From the NCBI GenBank assembly GCA_947497905.1, contig CANMIH010000004.1:186001-250000 (forward strand): DNA of 64,000 nt, read 5' to 3'. A program made the position numbers and the translations under genes. The notes under the pieces were generated by a model. The model ran no database searches. It worked only from the letters and a program-made list of their open reading frames with translations, and was not told the origin of the DNA. This document shows, piece by piece, positions 55,952 to 64,000 of the stretch. Numbering within the stretch: position 1 is the first letter of the stretch; every line of letters begins with the position of its first letter. This stretch comes from an uncultured Pelagimonas sp. GTDB taxonomy: Bacteria; Pseudomonadota; Alphaproteobacteria; Rhodobacterales; Rhodobacteraceae.

Positions 55952-57169
55952 CGAGGTGGTCTCGGATGTCAGGCGCTGTATTTCCGAGACAAGCGTCTGG
56001 GCGGTGTGCTCGGATTTATAATAGGTCTCAATATGGGTGCGGCCCGCGTCTGAGAGGCGCAACAGCGCTTCGGGATCATTTGCCAAAGACCGGATGGTGC
56101 GCGACAACATTCCAGGATTGCGTGGCTCAACCAGATAGCCTGTGACGCTGTCTTCGATCAGCTCGCGAACACCCCCTGTATCGGCGCCTAGTGTTGGGAC
56201 CCCCATGGCCATGGCTTCCATATAGGCGACGCTGAGATGGTCGTTTCGCGGGACAAGCACAAACAGGTGGGCGTCGTCCAACTTGGCTTTGATGGTGCCT
56301 GACTTCAGCGCGCCCAACAGTTTGACATGTTCGCTCAGGCGCAGCTTTTTGATCTGAGCTTCGAGTGTCTCGCGGGTCGAACCTGTTGCGGCGTCACTGG
56401 TCCCTGCTATCTCGACGCGGACATCTACACCTTGATCCAGAAGTTGACGGGTGGCCGACAGCAGATCCTCGTGACCAGCGCCGTCAGTGAACTGACCACA
56501 GGAAAAAACCTGCAGAGGGCGACCGGTCTCAGGAGGCATATAGGGCGCGCTGCGCTGGTATTGTGTGGTATCGACGCCCATCGGGCGCACCAAAATGCGA
56601 TCGGGAAGGGACTCGGGAAAGGCATTGCTGGCCTCTGTCAGCAAGCGATGGGTGACAGCCGTCACAAATCCGGCCTGCGCCCATTTCAACCGCTGTGCCG
56701 AGCCACTGTGCGCCAGCGGCAGGTGTTGGGTCATGGAATACTGGGGCGCCCCGAGGTGATGGGCAAGGTAGGCAATTAAAGCGGCCCTGCCACAGGAATG
56801 CACATGGATGTGGTCAAGCCTATGATGACGCGCGCATTTTGCCAAATGCTGGGCAGCACCCAGCGCAGTCAGGCTGTCCCGTAAAAAGGCAGGGCCTTCA
56901 CGCAAAGCCCATCGCAGAAGGCCTTTGGACAGTAGTCGGGACAGGGCGACAAAAGGTGAGATGGGGTTGAATGAGCTTAAAACCGTTGTTCGGCTGGCGG
57001 CCTGTGCCGTCCAATCCTGTGCGATCTGCGTTTTAGCGGGCTTGCGCGGTGTGAAAACATGAACGTCATGACCCATCGCTTCCAACGCTTGGATTTCGCG
57101 CCAAAAGACATCATGGGTTTGTCCCGGAAATTGCGGGACGATATATCCAATTCGCAAGCGTTGCGACAC
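55946..57169 (-). CDS. Family 4-type glycosyltransferase
   Basis: About 407 residues with a GT-B fold: an N-terminal Rossmann half (RIGYIVPQFPGQTHDVFWRE), a long helical linker, and a C-terminal donor-binding half with SLGADTGGVRELIEDSVTGYLV, i.e. the E-x7-E-like motif of GT4 retaining enzymes. The start is uncertain: GTG 57169 (AAGG eight bases upstream) or TTG 57220. Its 3' end overlaps the convergent secreted-protein gene by six bases. It lies beside a GT2 enzyme, flippase and PKS and probably adds a sugar to the same glycoconjugate. Confidence 0.83.
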   Translation of the reverse strand: MSQRLRIGYIVPQFPGQTHDVFWREIQALEAMGHDVHVFTPRKPAKTQIAQDWTAQAASRTTVLSSFNPISPFVALSRLLSKGLLRWALREGPAFLRDSLTALGAAQHLAKCARHHRLDHIHVHSCGRAALIAYLAHHLGAPQYSMTQHLPLAHSGSAQRLKWAQAGFVTAVTHRLLTEASNAFPESLPDRILVRPMGVDTTQYQRSAPYMPPETGRPLQVFSCGQFTDGAGHEDLLSATRQLLDQGVDVRVEIAGTSDAATGSTRETLEAQIKKLRLSEHVKLLGALKSGTIKAKLDDAHLFVLVPRNDHLSVAYMEAMAMGVPTLGADTGGVRELIEDSVTGYLVEPRNPGMLSRTIRSLANDPEALLRLSDAGRTHIETYYKSEHTAQTLVSEIQRLTSETTSS

Positions 57170-57345
57170 GTGAGCAGCCTTGAAGGTTCGAGCAGCCCGT
57201 CTCCCCCGACGGTTGCCCAAACTATTCCTGTGCTTTTCATTCTTTGGCCATAGTTAACTGGCATCTAGCCTTTGATCATGATTGTATTTTTTCTAGGTGT
57301 GGCCTCGAAGGTACGGGTCGTTCAACTATGCGTGAGGAAGCCTCC

Positions 57346-58176
57346 ATGCGGGCCAGTGTAATCTTGCCAGCAAGCAATGAAGCAAAGCTAATTGGCGATT
57401 GCCTGTTGGCGGTGCTGGCCTCTGAGTGGCCGCGGGACGCAGCGCTGCAGGTGGTCGTGGTGGCAAATGGCTGTCTGGATGCAACCACCGATGTGGCGCG
57501 CGGGTATTCCGACAGATTTCAAGCCCGTGGCTGGCAGTTGGACGTCATCGAACGACAGGCCGGAGGCAAACTGGCAGCGTTGAATGCCGGAGACGCGGCC
57601 GCTCTGGCGCCTCTGCGGATTTATCTCGATGCGGATGTGACCGTGGACGCCGGTTTGCTCTGGAGCCTAGTGCAGGTGCTTGAGGTGGAGCACCCGTGCT
57701 ATGCCAGTGGGGCAGTGCGGATCACGGCCAAGGGCTGGTTCAGTCGGGCCTATGCGCGGATCTGGCGACAGGTGCCTTTTATGCGCAGTGGTGTACCGGG
57801 GTGTGGTGTGTTTGCGGTGAATGCCGCGGGGCGCGCGCGTTGGGGGGAGTTTCCTGCGATTATTTCGGATGATACCTTTGTCCGGCTCAGTTTTGCGCCA
57901 GAGGAACGGATCGGGGTCGAACCGGGATACGATTGGCCGATCGCCGAAGGATTTGCGACCTTGGTGAAGGTGCGGCGACGGCAGGATGTTGGTGTGGAAG
58001 AGGTCATGGCGCGCTATCCTGAATTGCAGCGCAACGACGATAAGTCCCCGTTTTCCATGAGCGAAAAACTGGGCATAGCTCTGCGGGATCCTCTAGGGTT
58101 TGCCATCTATACCTCTGTAGCGGTGCTGGCGAAACTGACCCGGAGCAAGACGCAGGACTGGAGCCGCAGCAGATGA
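57346..58176 (+). CDS. Family 2 glycosyltransferase
   Basis: A 276-residue enzyme with the GT-A fold of GT2: the N-terminal nucleotide-binding start ASVILPASNEAKLIGDCLLA, then the metal-binding DxD-like element YLDADVTVD (about residues 93-101) and the late ISDDTFVRL stretch. ATG 57346 has GAGGAAG upstream; ATG 57328 is possible. The stop overlaps the flippase start (ATGA). It is separated from the divergent GT4 gene by a short gap and is the first gene of the glycan-transfer/flippase pair. Confidence 0.85.
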   Translation: MRASVILPASNEAKLIGDCLLAVLASEWPRDAALQVVVVANGCLDATTDVARGYSDRFQARGWQLDVIERQAGGKLAALNAGDAAALAPLRIYLDADVTVDAGLLWSLVQVLEVEHPCYASGAVRITAKGWFSRAYARIWRQVPFMRSGVPGCGVFAVNAAGRARWGEFPAIISDDTFVRLSFAPEERIGVEPGYDWPIAEGFATLVKVRRRQDVGVEEVMARYPELQRNDDKSPFSMSEKLGIALRDPLGFAIYTSVAVLAKLTRSKTQDWSRSR

Positions 58177-59537
58177 GCGCAATGACCCGATTGCAGGGCA
58201 ATTCTCTGGCCGCCCGCGCCACGCGATCCGCTTTGCTGACCGTGGGCGGGTTTGGCTTTGCGCAGGCCCTGCGTCTGGCATCCAATCTAATTCTGACTCG
58301 GTTGCTGTTCCCTGAGGCCTTTGGCCTGATGGCCTTGGTTTTGGTCTGGTTGATGGGGTTGGGGTTGTTTTCCGACGTCGGGATCACTCCTTCGATCTTG
58401 CATAGTAAACGAGGCGATGATCGGGATTTCCTCAACACCGCCTGGACGATGCAGATCATCCGTGGGGTTGGCCTCTGGATCACGGCCTGTCTATTGGCCT
58501 TCCCTATGGCCTGGGTCTACGATGAGCCGATGCTGACCCAGATTTTGCCGGTGGCGGCCTTGCTGCTTTTGTTCAACGGGTTTCGCCCCACCCGAATGAT
58601 CACCGCCAACAGGCACCTGAATTTGGGCCGCCTGACCCTGCTGGAAGCAGCAGTTCAAGTGGTTGGTGTGTCTTCTGGTGTGATCCTTGCGGTGCTGACG
58701 GGATCGATCTGGTCTCTTGTGGCGGCAGGGGTCATTGGGGCAGCGGCAGAGCTGGTGATTTATGGGCTGTTTCTTCCCGGTGAACGCAATCGTTTGCGCT
58801 GGGAGCCGAAAGCCGTGAAAGAATTGTTCTCTTTCGGAAAATGGATGTTTCTGTCGACCGCCTGCGGGTTCTTTTTCCTTCAGGCGGACAAGTTGCTGAT
58901 TGGAAAGTTTATCCCGTTGGATGCCTTTGGGGTCTATAATATTGGCTTCTTTCTTGCTGCCTTCCCGATGATGTTGGGCACAATGGTGACGCAAAAGGTG
59001 TTGATCCCGATTTACCGCGAAGCGCCCCCACGTGAGAACCGAGCCAATTTTCTCAAGCTGCGCAAAATGCGGTTTCTGGCGTCGGCGGCGCTTATCCCGA
59101 TGGTGGGCATCTTTGCGTTTTTAGGCGTCTGGATTGTCGGTGTTCTCTACGATCCGAGATACGTCAACGCCGGGGCTGTGGTTGTGGTTCTGGCCTGTGC
59201 TCAGATCCCGGCGATCCTTGTGCTGACCTATGATCAGGCCGCTTTGGCGGCAGGAGATTCCAAACGGTTCTTCGTTCTGTCCGCGGTCCGGGCGGTGGTC
59301 ATGGTGGTGTGCCTTCTTGTCGGTTTGCAATCCGGAGGGCTGCTTGGCGCGCTTGTCGGGCAGGGCGTTGCATATCTTATGATCTATCCCGGTGTGGTTT
59401 GGCTGGCGCGCCACATGGGGGCCTGGGATCCCCTGCACGATGCTGTGTTTGCCTTAATTGGTCTGGTTCTGACGGCTTTGGCTTTGGGGGTGAACTGGCC
59501 CCACATTATGGCGCTTGCGGTACAAGCAGGGGGCTAG
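58173..59537 (+). CDS. Wzx-type oligosaccharide flippase (polysaccharide export family)
   Basis: A 454-residue membrane protein with about 12-14 predicted helices of the MviN/Wzx (MATE-like PST) fold; the opening RATRSALLTVGGFGFAQALRL and the LASNLILTRLLFPEAFGLMA region are typical of Wzx. It should move a lipid-linked oligosaccharide across the inner membrane. Its ATG overlaps the GT2 stop. No Wzy polymerase is in the window. Confidence 0.83.
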   Translation: MSAMTRLQGNSLAARATRSALLTVGGFGFAQALRLASNLILTRLLFPEAFGLMALVLVWLMGLGLFSDVGITPSILHSKRGDDRDFLNTAWTMQIIRGVGLWITACLLAFPMAWVYDEPMLTQILPVAALLLLFNGFRPTRMITANRHLNLGRLTLLEAAVQVVGVSSGVILAVLTGSIWSLVAAGVIGAAAELVIYGLFLPGERNRLRWEPKAVKELFSFGKWMFLSTACGFFFLQADKLLIGKFIPLDAFGVYNIGFFLAAFPMMLGTMVTQKVLIPIYREAPPRENRANFLKLRKMRFLASAALIPMVGIFAFLGVWIVGVLYDPRYVNAGAVVVVLACAQIPAILVLTYDQAALAAGDSKRFFVLSAVRAVVMVVCLLVGLQSGGLLGALVGQGVAYLMIYPGVVWLARHMGAWDPLHDAVFALIGLVLTALALGVNWPHIMALAVQAGG

Positions 59538-59724
59538 TGAGGCCTAAATTCCCGTGCAATTTGAGGACAGTGCTGTCAAAAATACCTGAATTGTTTACAC
59601 TTGCGCAACAATAAGGCGTGATAGCCTTTTGAACGCGGGGAATACCCTATGGATACCTAAAAATCGCCCCATTCCCGGCGCACCCTGATGACAGGGTATC
59701 TTGGTGCGAGAAGGTGAGTGATTC

Positions 59725-62700
59725 ATGACGGCTGACAAGCAGACAATTGGCGAGACTGATATTGCAATCGTGGGGATGGCTGCGCATCTGCCCGGGGCTG
59801 CGGATATCTCGACCTATTGGCGCAATCTGCGGGATGGTGTCAGCGCGATCCGCCGTCTGAGCGATGCAGATTTGACCGAGGCCGGTGAAGACCCCGGTCT
59901 GCGACGCCACCGCGACTATGTGCCGTTCGCGGCGCCTTTGGATGATTTTGACCTGTTTGACGCCGAATTCTTTGGATTCTCCCCTAAAGAAGCCGCGATC
60001 ATGGATCCTCAGCACCGCCAGTTTCTGGAAACCGCCTGGGAGGCGCTGGAAAACGCCGGACAAGTGCCCGAGAACTTTCCCGGACAAGTAGGTGTTTTTG
60101 CAGGCTGCGGAATGGGCAGCTATTTCTATTTTAATGTCTGTTCCAATCCGGATCTGGTTGAGAACACGGGTATGTTCCTGCTACGCCATACCGGCAATGA
60201 CAAGGATTTCATGACAACCCGTCTGAGCCATGTTCTGGATCTGCACGGGCCGTCGATCAATCTTCAAACCGCCTGCTCCACCTCGCTTGTTGCCACTCAT
60301 TACGCGGTTCAGGCCCTGCTGAACGGTGAATGTGACATGGCCATCGCCGGGGGGGTGACCATCGAGCTGCCGCAGGGGCGCGGATATCTGTACAAAGAGA
60401 ATGAAATCCTGTCGCCGGATGGGGCCTGTCACGCCTTTGACCATCGCGCACAGGGCACCGTATTTGGATCGGGGGCTGGCGTGGTTGTACTACGCCGCGC
60501 GGTGGATGCGATTGCGGATGGCGATCACATCTGGTCCATCATCAAGGGATCTGCGGTGAACAATGATGGGGCGCAAAAGGCGGGCTATCTGGCACCCTCT
60601 GTCGATGGGCAAGCTACTGCGGTTGCAGAAGCGCAGGCTCTGGCAAATGTCACATCGGACACTATTGACTATGTCGAATGCCATGGCACCGGTACTTATC
60701 TGGGCGATCCCATTGAGGTTGCCGCGCTTACCCAGGCCTTTCGCGAAACGTCGGATGCGGTGGGGCATTGCCGCATCGGCAGTGTGAAAACCAACATTGG
60801 TCATCTTGATACAGCCGCTGGTGTGGCAAGTCTGATCAAGGCGTCTTTGGCGTTGCATCACAAGCAAATGCCGCCAAGCCTTGGGTATGAGAAACCAAAC
60901 CCGGCCATTGATTTCGAAACCTCCCCATTTCGGGTGAATGACAGGCTGACACCGTGGCAGGTGGGGGCACATCCTCGTCGCGCCGGGGTGAATTCCCTTG
61001 GGGTGGGCGGGACCAACGCCCATGTCATTCTGGAGGAGGCGCCCGAGCGGGGTGCTTCGGCCACTTCTGATTGGCCGTTTCAAATTCTGACACTGTCGGC
61101 TCGGTCAAAAGCGGCTTTGGACGAACAATCCAGGCGCCTGGCCGAGCACCTGCGCACCCATCCCGAGCAATCCTTGGCGGATGTGGCCTTTACGTTGAAG
61201 CAAGGGAGGCGTGCCTTTGACAAACGTCGTATTGTGGTGGCTGAAACTCATGAAGACGCGGCGCGCTTGCTCATCGATGAAACCCCGCGTCGCGTGCATT
61301 CGCATTCTGCACTCACTGCACCCGATCTGGTGTTCATGTTCCCCGGTGGTGGTGCGCAATATGCGGGCATGGCACGGGATTTGTACGAGACCGAGCCAGA
61401 GTTTGCCGAATGGATGGACCGGGGATTGGCCCATCTGGCAACGCTGACCGAAGTCGATATGCGGGCCCTGTGGTTGCCCGAGCGCGGCGAAGAAGCGGCC
61501 GCAGATCTGGCGCTACAGAAACCGTCGTTGCAGCTCCCGCTGATCATGATCGTTGAGTATGCTCTGGCGCAAATGTGGATGGGATGGGGGCTTACGCCCT
61601 CGGCCTTGACCGGGCATTCCATGGGCGAAAACACCGCCGCTTGTCTGGCGGGTGTGATCGGATTTGAAGATTGCATCGGTCTTGTTCATCTGCGCGGAAC
61701 GCTTTTTGATGAGGTCCCGGCAGGGGGCATGTTGTCGGTCAATCTGGCAGTGGAAGACCTGCGTGGCTATTTGTCAGAGGATCTTGATCTCGGGGCCGTC
61801 AATGCGCCTGAACTCTCTGTTGCTTCGGGTCCTCAGGCCGCATTGGATGCTCTTGAGGCGAAGCTCAAATCTAAAGATATAGAATGCCAGCGGATCCCGA
61901 TTGATATCGCGGCCCATAGCCGGATGCTTGACCCAATTTTGGATCGGTTCCGCACTTATCTGCAGGGGATCACCTTGAATGACCCGCAAATTCCTCTGAC
62001 CTCAAATCGCACCGGTGCGTTGATGACCGCAGAGCAGGCGACAAGCCCAGAGTATTGGGTCGAACACCTGCGTGGCACTGTTCATTTCGCCGATGGGATC
62101 GCGACGCTGGCGCAATCGGATCGCGTCTTTCTTGAGGTTGGACCGGGCAAAGCCATGTCTGCCTTGACGCGTCAGCATCCTGATGTCTCAGCAAACCAAG
62201 TCTTGTCTTCCCTGCGGCATCCGCAGGATCAGATAGATGATGACAAACATATGTTTGAGGTTCTGGGGCGTCTTTGGGCGCTTGGGGCCGAGTTCGACTG
62301 GGATCAGATCTGGGGCGAGGGCCCGCGCCACAGGGTGCCTTTGCCGACCTATGCCTTCCAACGTGCGTCGTATTTTATCGAGCCTGGGCAGGTGATTGAA
62401 AATTCGCCGCAGTTTCTGATGCGCGGTGACGACATCGCGGAGTGGGGCTGGAAACCGGTTTGGCGCCCTCGGTCCGCAGCGCTTGAAATTGGAGATATCT
62501 CAGAGGCCGACCCTCAGGTCTGGTTGATGTTTGCCGATGACGGTGAGCTGGCGACACGGGCCGCCGCGCGCCTGCGCGGGGCCGGACATCAGGTGATCGA
62601 AGTGCGTCCTAGTGATGGCTTTGCCCGTCTGGATGACACGCGCTATGTGCTGGCTCCGGAACAGGGGCGCATGGGGTATGACCAACTGATCGCTGATCTG

Positions 62701-64000
62701 GTTGAGCGTGGTTTGGCGCCCACCCGGATCGCGCATTTCTGGATGGTGACACAGGATGAGAGCCATCGTCCCGGTTCGTCCTTCTTTCACCGCATTCAGG
62801 AACAGGGTTTTTATTCCCTTTTGTTCTTGGCGCAGGCGTTGGCCGACGATGGATCGAGCACGCCGCATATCACTGTTGTGACCAATGGCGCGGCACAGCT
62901 GCGTGACGAGGCGCTGTCTTATCCGGGCAAAGCAACCATTGCGGGCCCCGCCCGTGTGATCCCACGCGAGTTGCCCGGTGTGACGGTGTCAACTTTGGAC
63001 CTTGAGCTGCCTCAGCGGGTAGATGCGCCGTTCTGGAAGCGGGCTCAGGCAGAGGCGGCATCTGACCAAGCATGGTCTAGGGTGACTGAGCGTGTGCTCG
63101 AAGATCTTCTGGCAGAGCCCGGCAACAGCATTGCCGCCTTGCGAACAGATCGCCGTTTCGAATGTGCGATGAAACCCGTTGCTTTGCCGGAAACGGATCA
63201 TCACGGCACATCCGGTGTGTATTTGATCACCGGGGGCTTTGGCGGCATTGGTCTGAGCCTCGCCGAGGATTGTGCCCGCGCAGGAGCAACTCTGATCCTG
63301 CTTGCGCGAAAAGCACTTCCCGACCGTGGGGATTGGGCCGACTACCTTGCCCGACATGCCCCGCAGGACCAGATCGCCCGTCGCATCCGCGCGGTGAAGG
63401 CGCTGGAAGAGGCCGGGGGCACGATCGTAATTCGCGCGGCAGATGTGTGTAATCTGGATCAGATGCAGGAGCTGCGCACCGAGATTGAGGCCGAACATGG
63501 CCGGATCACCGGGGTTATTCATGGTGCCGGTGTGATTGATGACGGGCCGTTGCTCACAAAATCGCCCGCTGCCATCGAAGATGTCTTCACTCCGAAAATC
63601 CATGGCACCGAGATTTTAGGTCAGGTCTTTCCCGATGGGGCGGTGGATTGGATGGTCCTGTTTGCCTCCTCCTCAACCGTCACCGCACCGGCCGGGCAGG
63701 TCGACTATGTGGCGGCAAATGAATTCCTCAATGCCTATGCCAAGTCGCGCAGTGGCAAAACCCGCGTGACTGCCATCAACTGGGGCATTTGGAATGAGGT
63801 TGGCATGGCCGCTGAGGCCGTGGCTGCACGCAGCGGAGATATGCCCAAACCTCCTGTGGAGCCCGTGGACTTTCCGTTGCTGACCAGTGCCACCTTTGAT
63901 GCACAGGGCAATCGTCTGTTCAACACCTTCTTTGATCAGGAGGATTGGATTATTGATGAGCACCGCACGCGTGCAGGCGATGCGCTCTTGCCGGGTACGG
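59725..64000 (+). CDS. Type I polyketide synthase, KS-AT-KR-DH (3' partial)
   Basis: An open frame of 1425 codons that runs past the window end. Ketosynthase: C184 in TACSTSLV, H320 in ECHGTGT and H360 in KTNIGHLD. Acyltransferase: opens FPGGGAQYAGM, with catalytic S632 in GHSMGENTA. After AT comes a ~320-residue region with the character of a structural KR half; no DSL-type carrier motif is seen. Ketoreductase: cofactor loop LITGGFGGIG (about 1168-1177), S1317 and Y1328 in GQVDYVAANEF. At the end, DEHRTRAGDALLPGT (H1413) is the opening active-site motif of a PKS dehydratase. KR before DH differs from the usual DH-ER-KR order. It lies 187 bases after the flippase. The product is unknown; an acyl chain for a glycoconjugate is inferred. 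Confidence 0.85.
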   Translation, partial: MTADKQTIGETDIAIVGMAAHLPGAADISTYWRNLRDGVSAIRRLSDADLTEAGEDPGLRRHRDYVPFAAPLDDFDLFDAEFFGFSPKEAAIMDPQHRQFLETAWEALENAGQVPENFPGQVGVFAGCGMGSYFYFNVCSNPDLVENTGMFLLRHTGNDKDFMTTRLSHVLDLHGPSINLQTACSTSLVATHYAVQALLNGECDMAIAGGVTIELPQGRGYLYKENEILSPDGACHAFDHRAQGTVFGSGAGVVVLRRAVDAIADGDHIWSIIKGSAVNNDGAQKAGYLAPSVDGQATAVAEAQALANVTSDTIDYVECHGTGTYLGDPIEVAALTQAFRETSDAVGHCRIGSVKTNIGHLDTAAGVASLIKASLALHHKQMPPSLGYEKPNPAIDFETSPFRVNDRLTPWQVGAHPRRAGVNSLGVGGTNAHVILEEAPERGASATSDWPFQILTLSARSKAALDEQSRRLAEHLRTHPEQSLADVAFTLKQGRRAFDKRRIVVAETHEDAARLLIDETPRRVHSHSALTAPDLVFMFPGGGAQYAGMARDLYETEPEFAEWMDRGLAHLATLTEVDMRALWLPERGEEAAADLALQKPSLQLPLIMIVEYALAQMWMGWGLTPSALTGHSMGENTAACLAGVIGFEDCIGLVHLRGTLFDEVPAGGMLSVNLAVEDLRGYLSEDLDLGAVNAPELSVASGPQAALDALEAKLKSKDIECQRIPIDIAAHSRMLDPILDRFRTYLQGITLNDPQIPLTSNRTGALMTAEQATSPEYWVEHLRGTVHFADGIATLAQSDRVFLEVGPGKAMSALTRQHPDVSANQVLSSLRHPQDQIDDDKHMFEVLGRLWALGAEFDWDQIWGEGPRHRVPLPTYAFQRASYFIEPGQVIENSPQFLMRGDDIAEWGWKPVWRPRSAALEIGDISEADPQVWLMFADDGELATRAAARLRGAGHQVIEVRPSDGFARLDDTRYVLAPEQGRMGYDQLIADLVERGLAPTRIAHFWMVTQDESHRPGSSFFHRIQEQGFYSLLFLAQALADDGSSTPHITVVTNGAAQLRDEALSYPGKATIAGPARVIPRELPGVTVSTLDLELPQRVDAPFWKRAQAEAASDQAWSRVTERVLEDLLAEPGNSIAALRTDRRFECAMKPVALPETDHHGTSGVYLITGGFGGIGLSLAEDCARAGATLILLARKALPDRGDWADYLARHAPQDQIARRIRAVKALEEAGGTIVIRAADVCNLDQMQELRTEIEAEHGRITGVIHGAGVIDDGPLLTKSPAAIEDVFTPKIHGTEILGQVFPDGAVDWMVLFASSSTVTAPAGQVDYVAANEFLNAYAKSRSGKTRVTAINWGIWNEVGMAAEAVAARSGDMPKPPVEPVDFPLLTSATFDAQGNRLFNTFFDQEDWIIDEHRTRAGDALLPGT

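Overview
The window looks like a chromosomal segment of a marine alphaproteobacterium of the Rhodobacteraceae (Roseobacter group). The evidence is inference from gene content and style: a De Ley-Doudoroff galactose pathway, a Rhizobiales/Rhodobacterales-type GlpSTPQ glycerol importer with its DUF2160 subunit, many Lrp/AsnC regulators beside catabolic genes, a MerR-type copper promoter, fairly G+C-rich DNA and tight ATGA-coupled operons. I see no rRNA, tRNA, insertion sequence, CRISPR array or phage gene. The first gene (a LysR regulator) and the last (a polyketide synthase) run off the window.

Layout. (1) 1-8.2 kb: an amino-acid/diamino-acid catabolic block. Two Lrp-type regulators each stand divergent to an operon: arginase plus ornithine cyclodeaminase, and M20 amidohydrolase, diaminopropionate ammonia-lyase, M24 hydrolase and an Asp/Glu-racemase-like protein. 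The families mirror the ectoine-degradation set (EutA/B/C/D plus a deacylase), but no ectoine transporter is present. (2) 8.2-18.9 kb: a galactoside regulon with an IclR regulator, a complete ABC importer, GH36 alpha-galactosidase, GH42 beta-galactosidase, and the kinase and aldolase of the DeLey-Doudoroff pathway. (3) 19-22.6 kb: copper ATPase with a CueR-type promoter, then rlmN. (4) 23-30.7 kb: an exopolysaccharide block (YjbE-like small protein, CapD/WbpM-type nucleotide-sugar enzyme, YjbF, YjbH, Wzz-type chain-length protein). (5) 30.8-35.6 kb: MATE pump, then divergent katG/oxyR with a candidate OxyR palindrome.

(6) 35.9-41.8 kb: a glycerol-type ABC importer (glpV-S-T-P-Q-U) whose two ATPases are degenerate in complementary places. 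(7) 41.9-43.5 kb: a BlaI-type repressor and an M56 (BlaR1-like) protease. (8) 43.5-52.7 kb: hpd with a divergent Lrp regulator, a 1050-residue envelope protein of unknown function, a SIMPL protein, a nitrilase-family enzyme with a divergent Lrp regulator, and a cupin-leuA unit preceded by an unannotated leucine-rich leader peptide. (9) 53-64 kb: a large secreted glycosidase-like protein with calcium-binding repeats, two glycosyltransferases, a flippase and a type I polyketide synthase with the order KS-AT-KR-DH. This suggests a secreted, possibly polyketide-linked glycoconjugate.

The strongest candidates for something undescribed are the ectoine-like catabolic set, the leucine leader in front of the cupin-leuA operon, the asymmetric ABC ATPase pair, the 1050-residue PilM/PilP-like protein and the PKS-glycan cluster.
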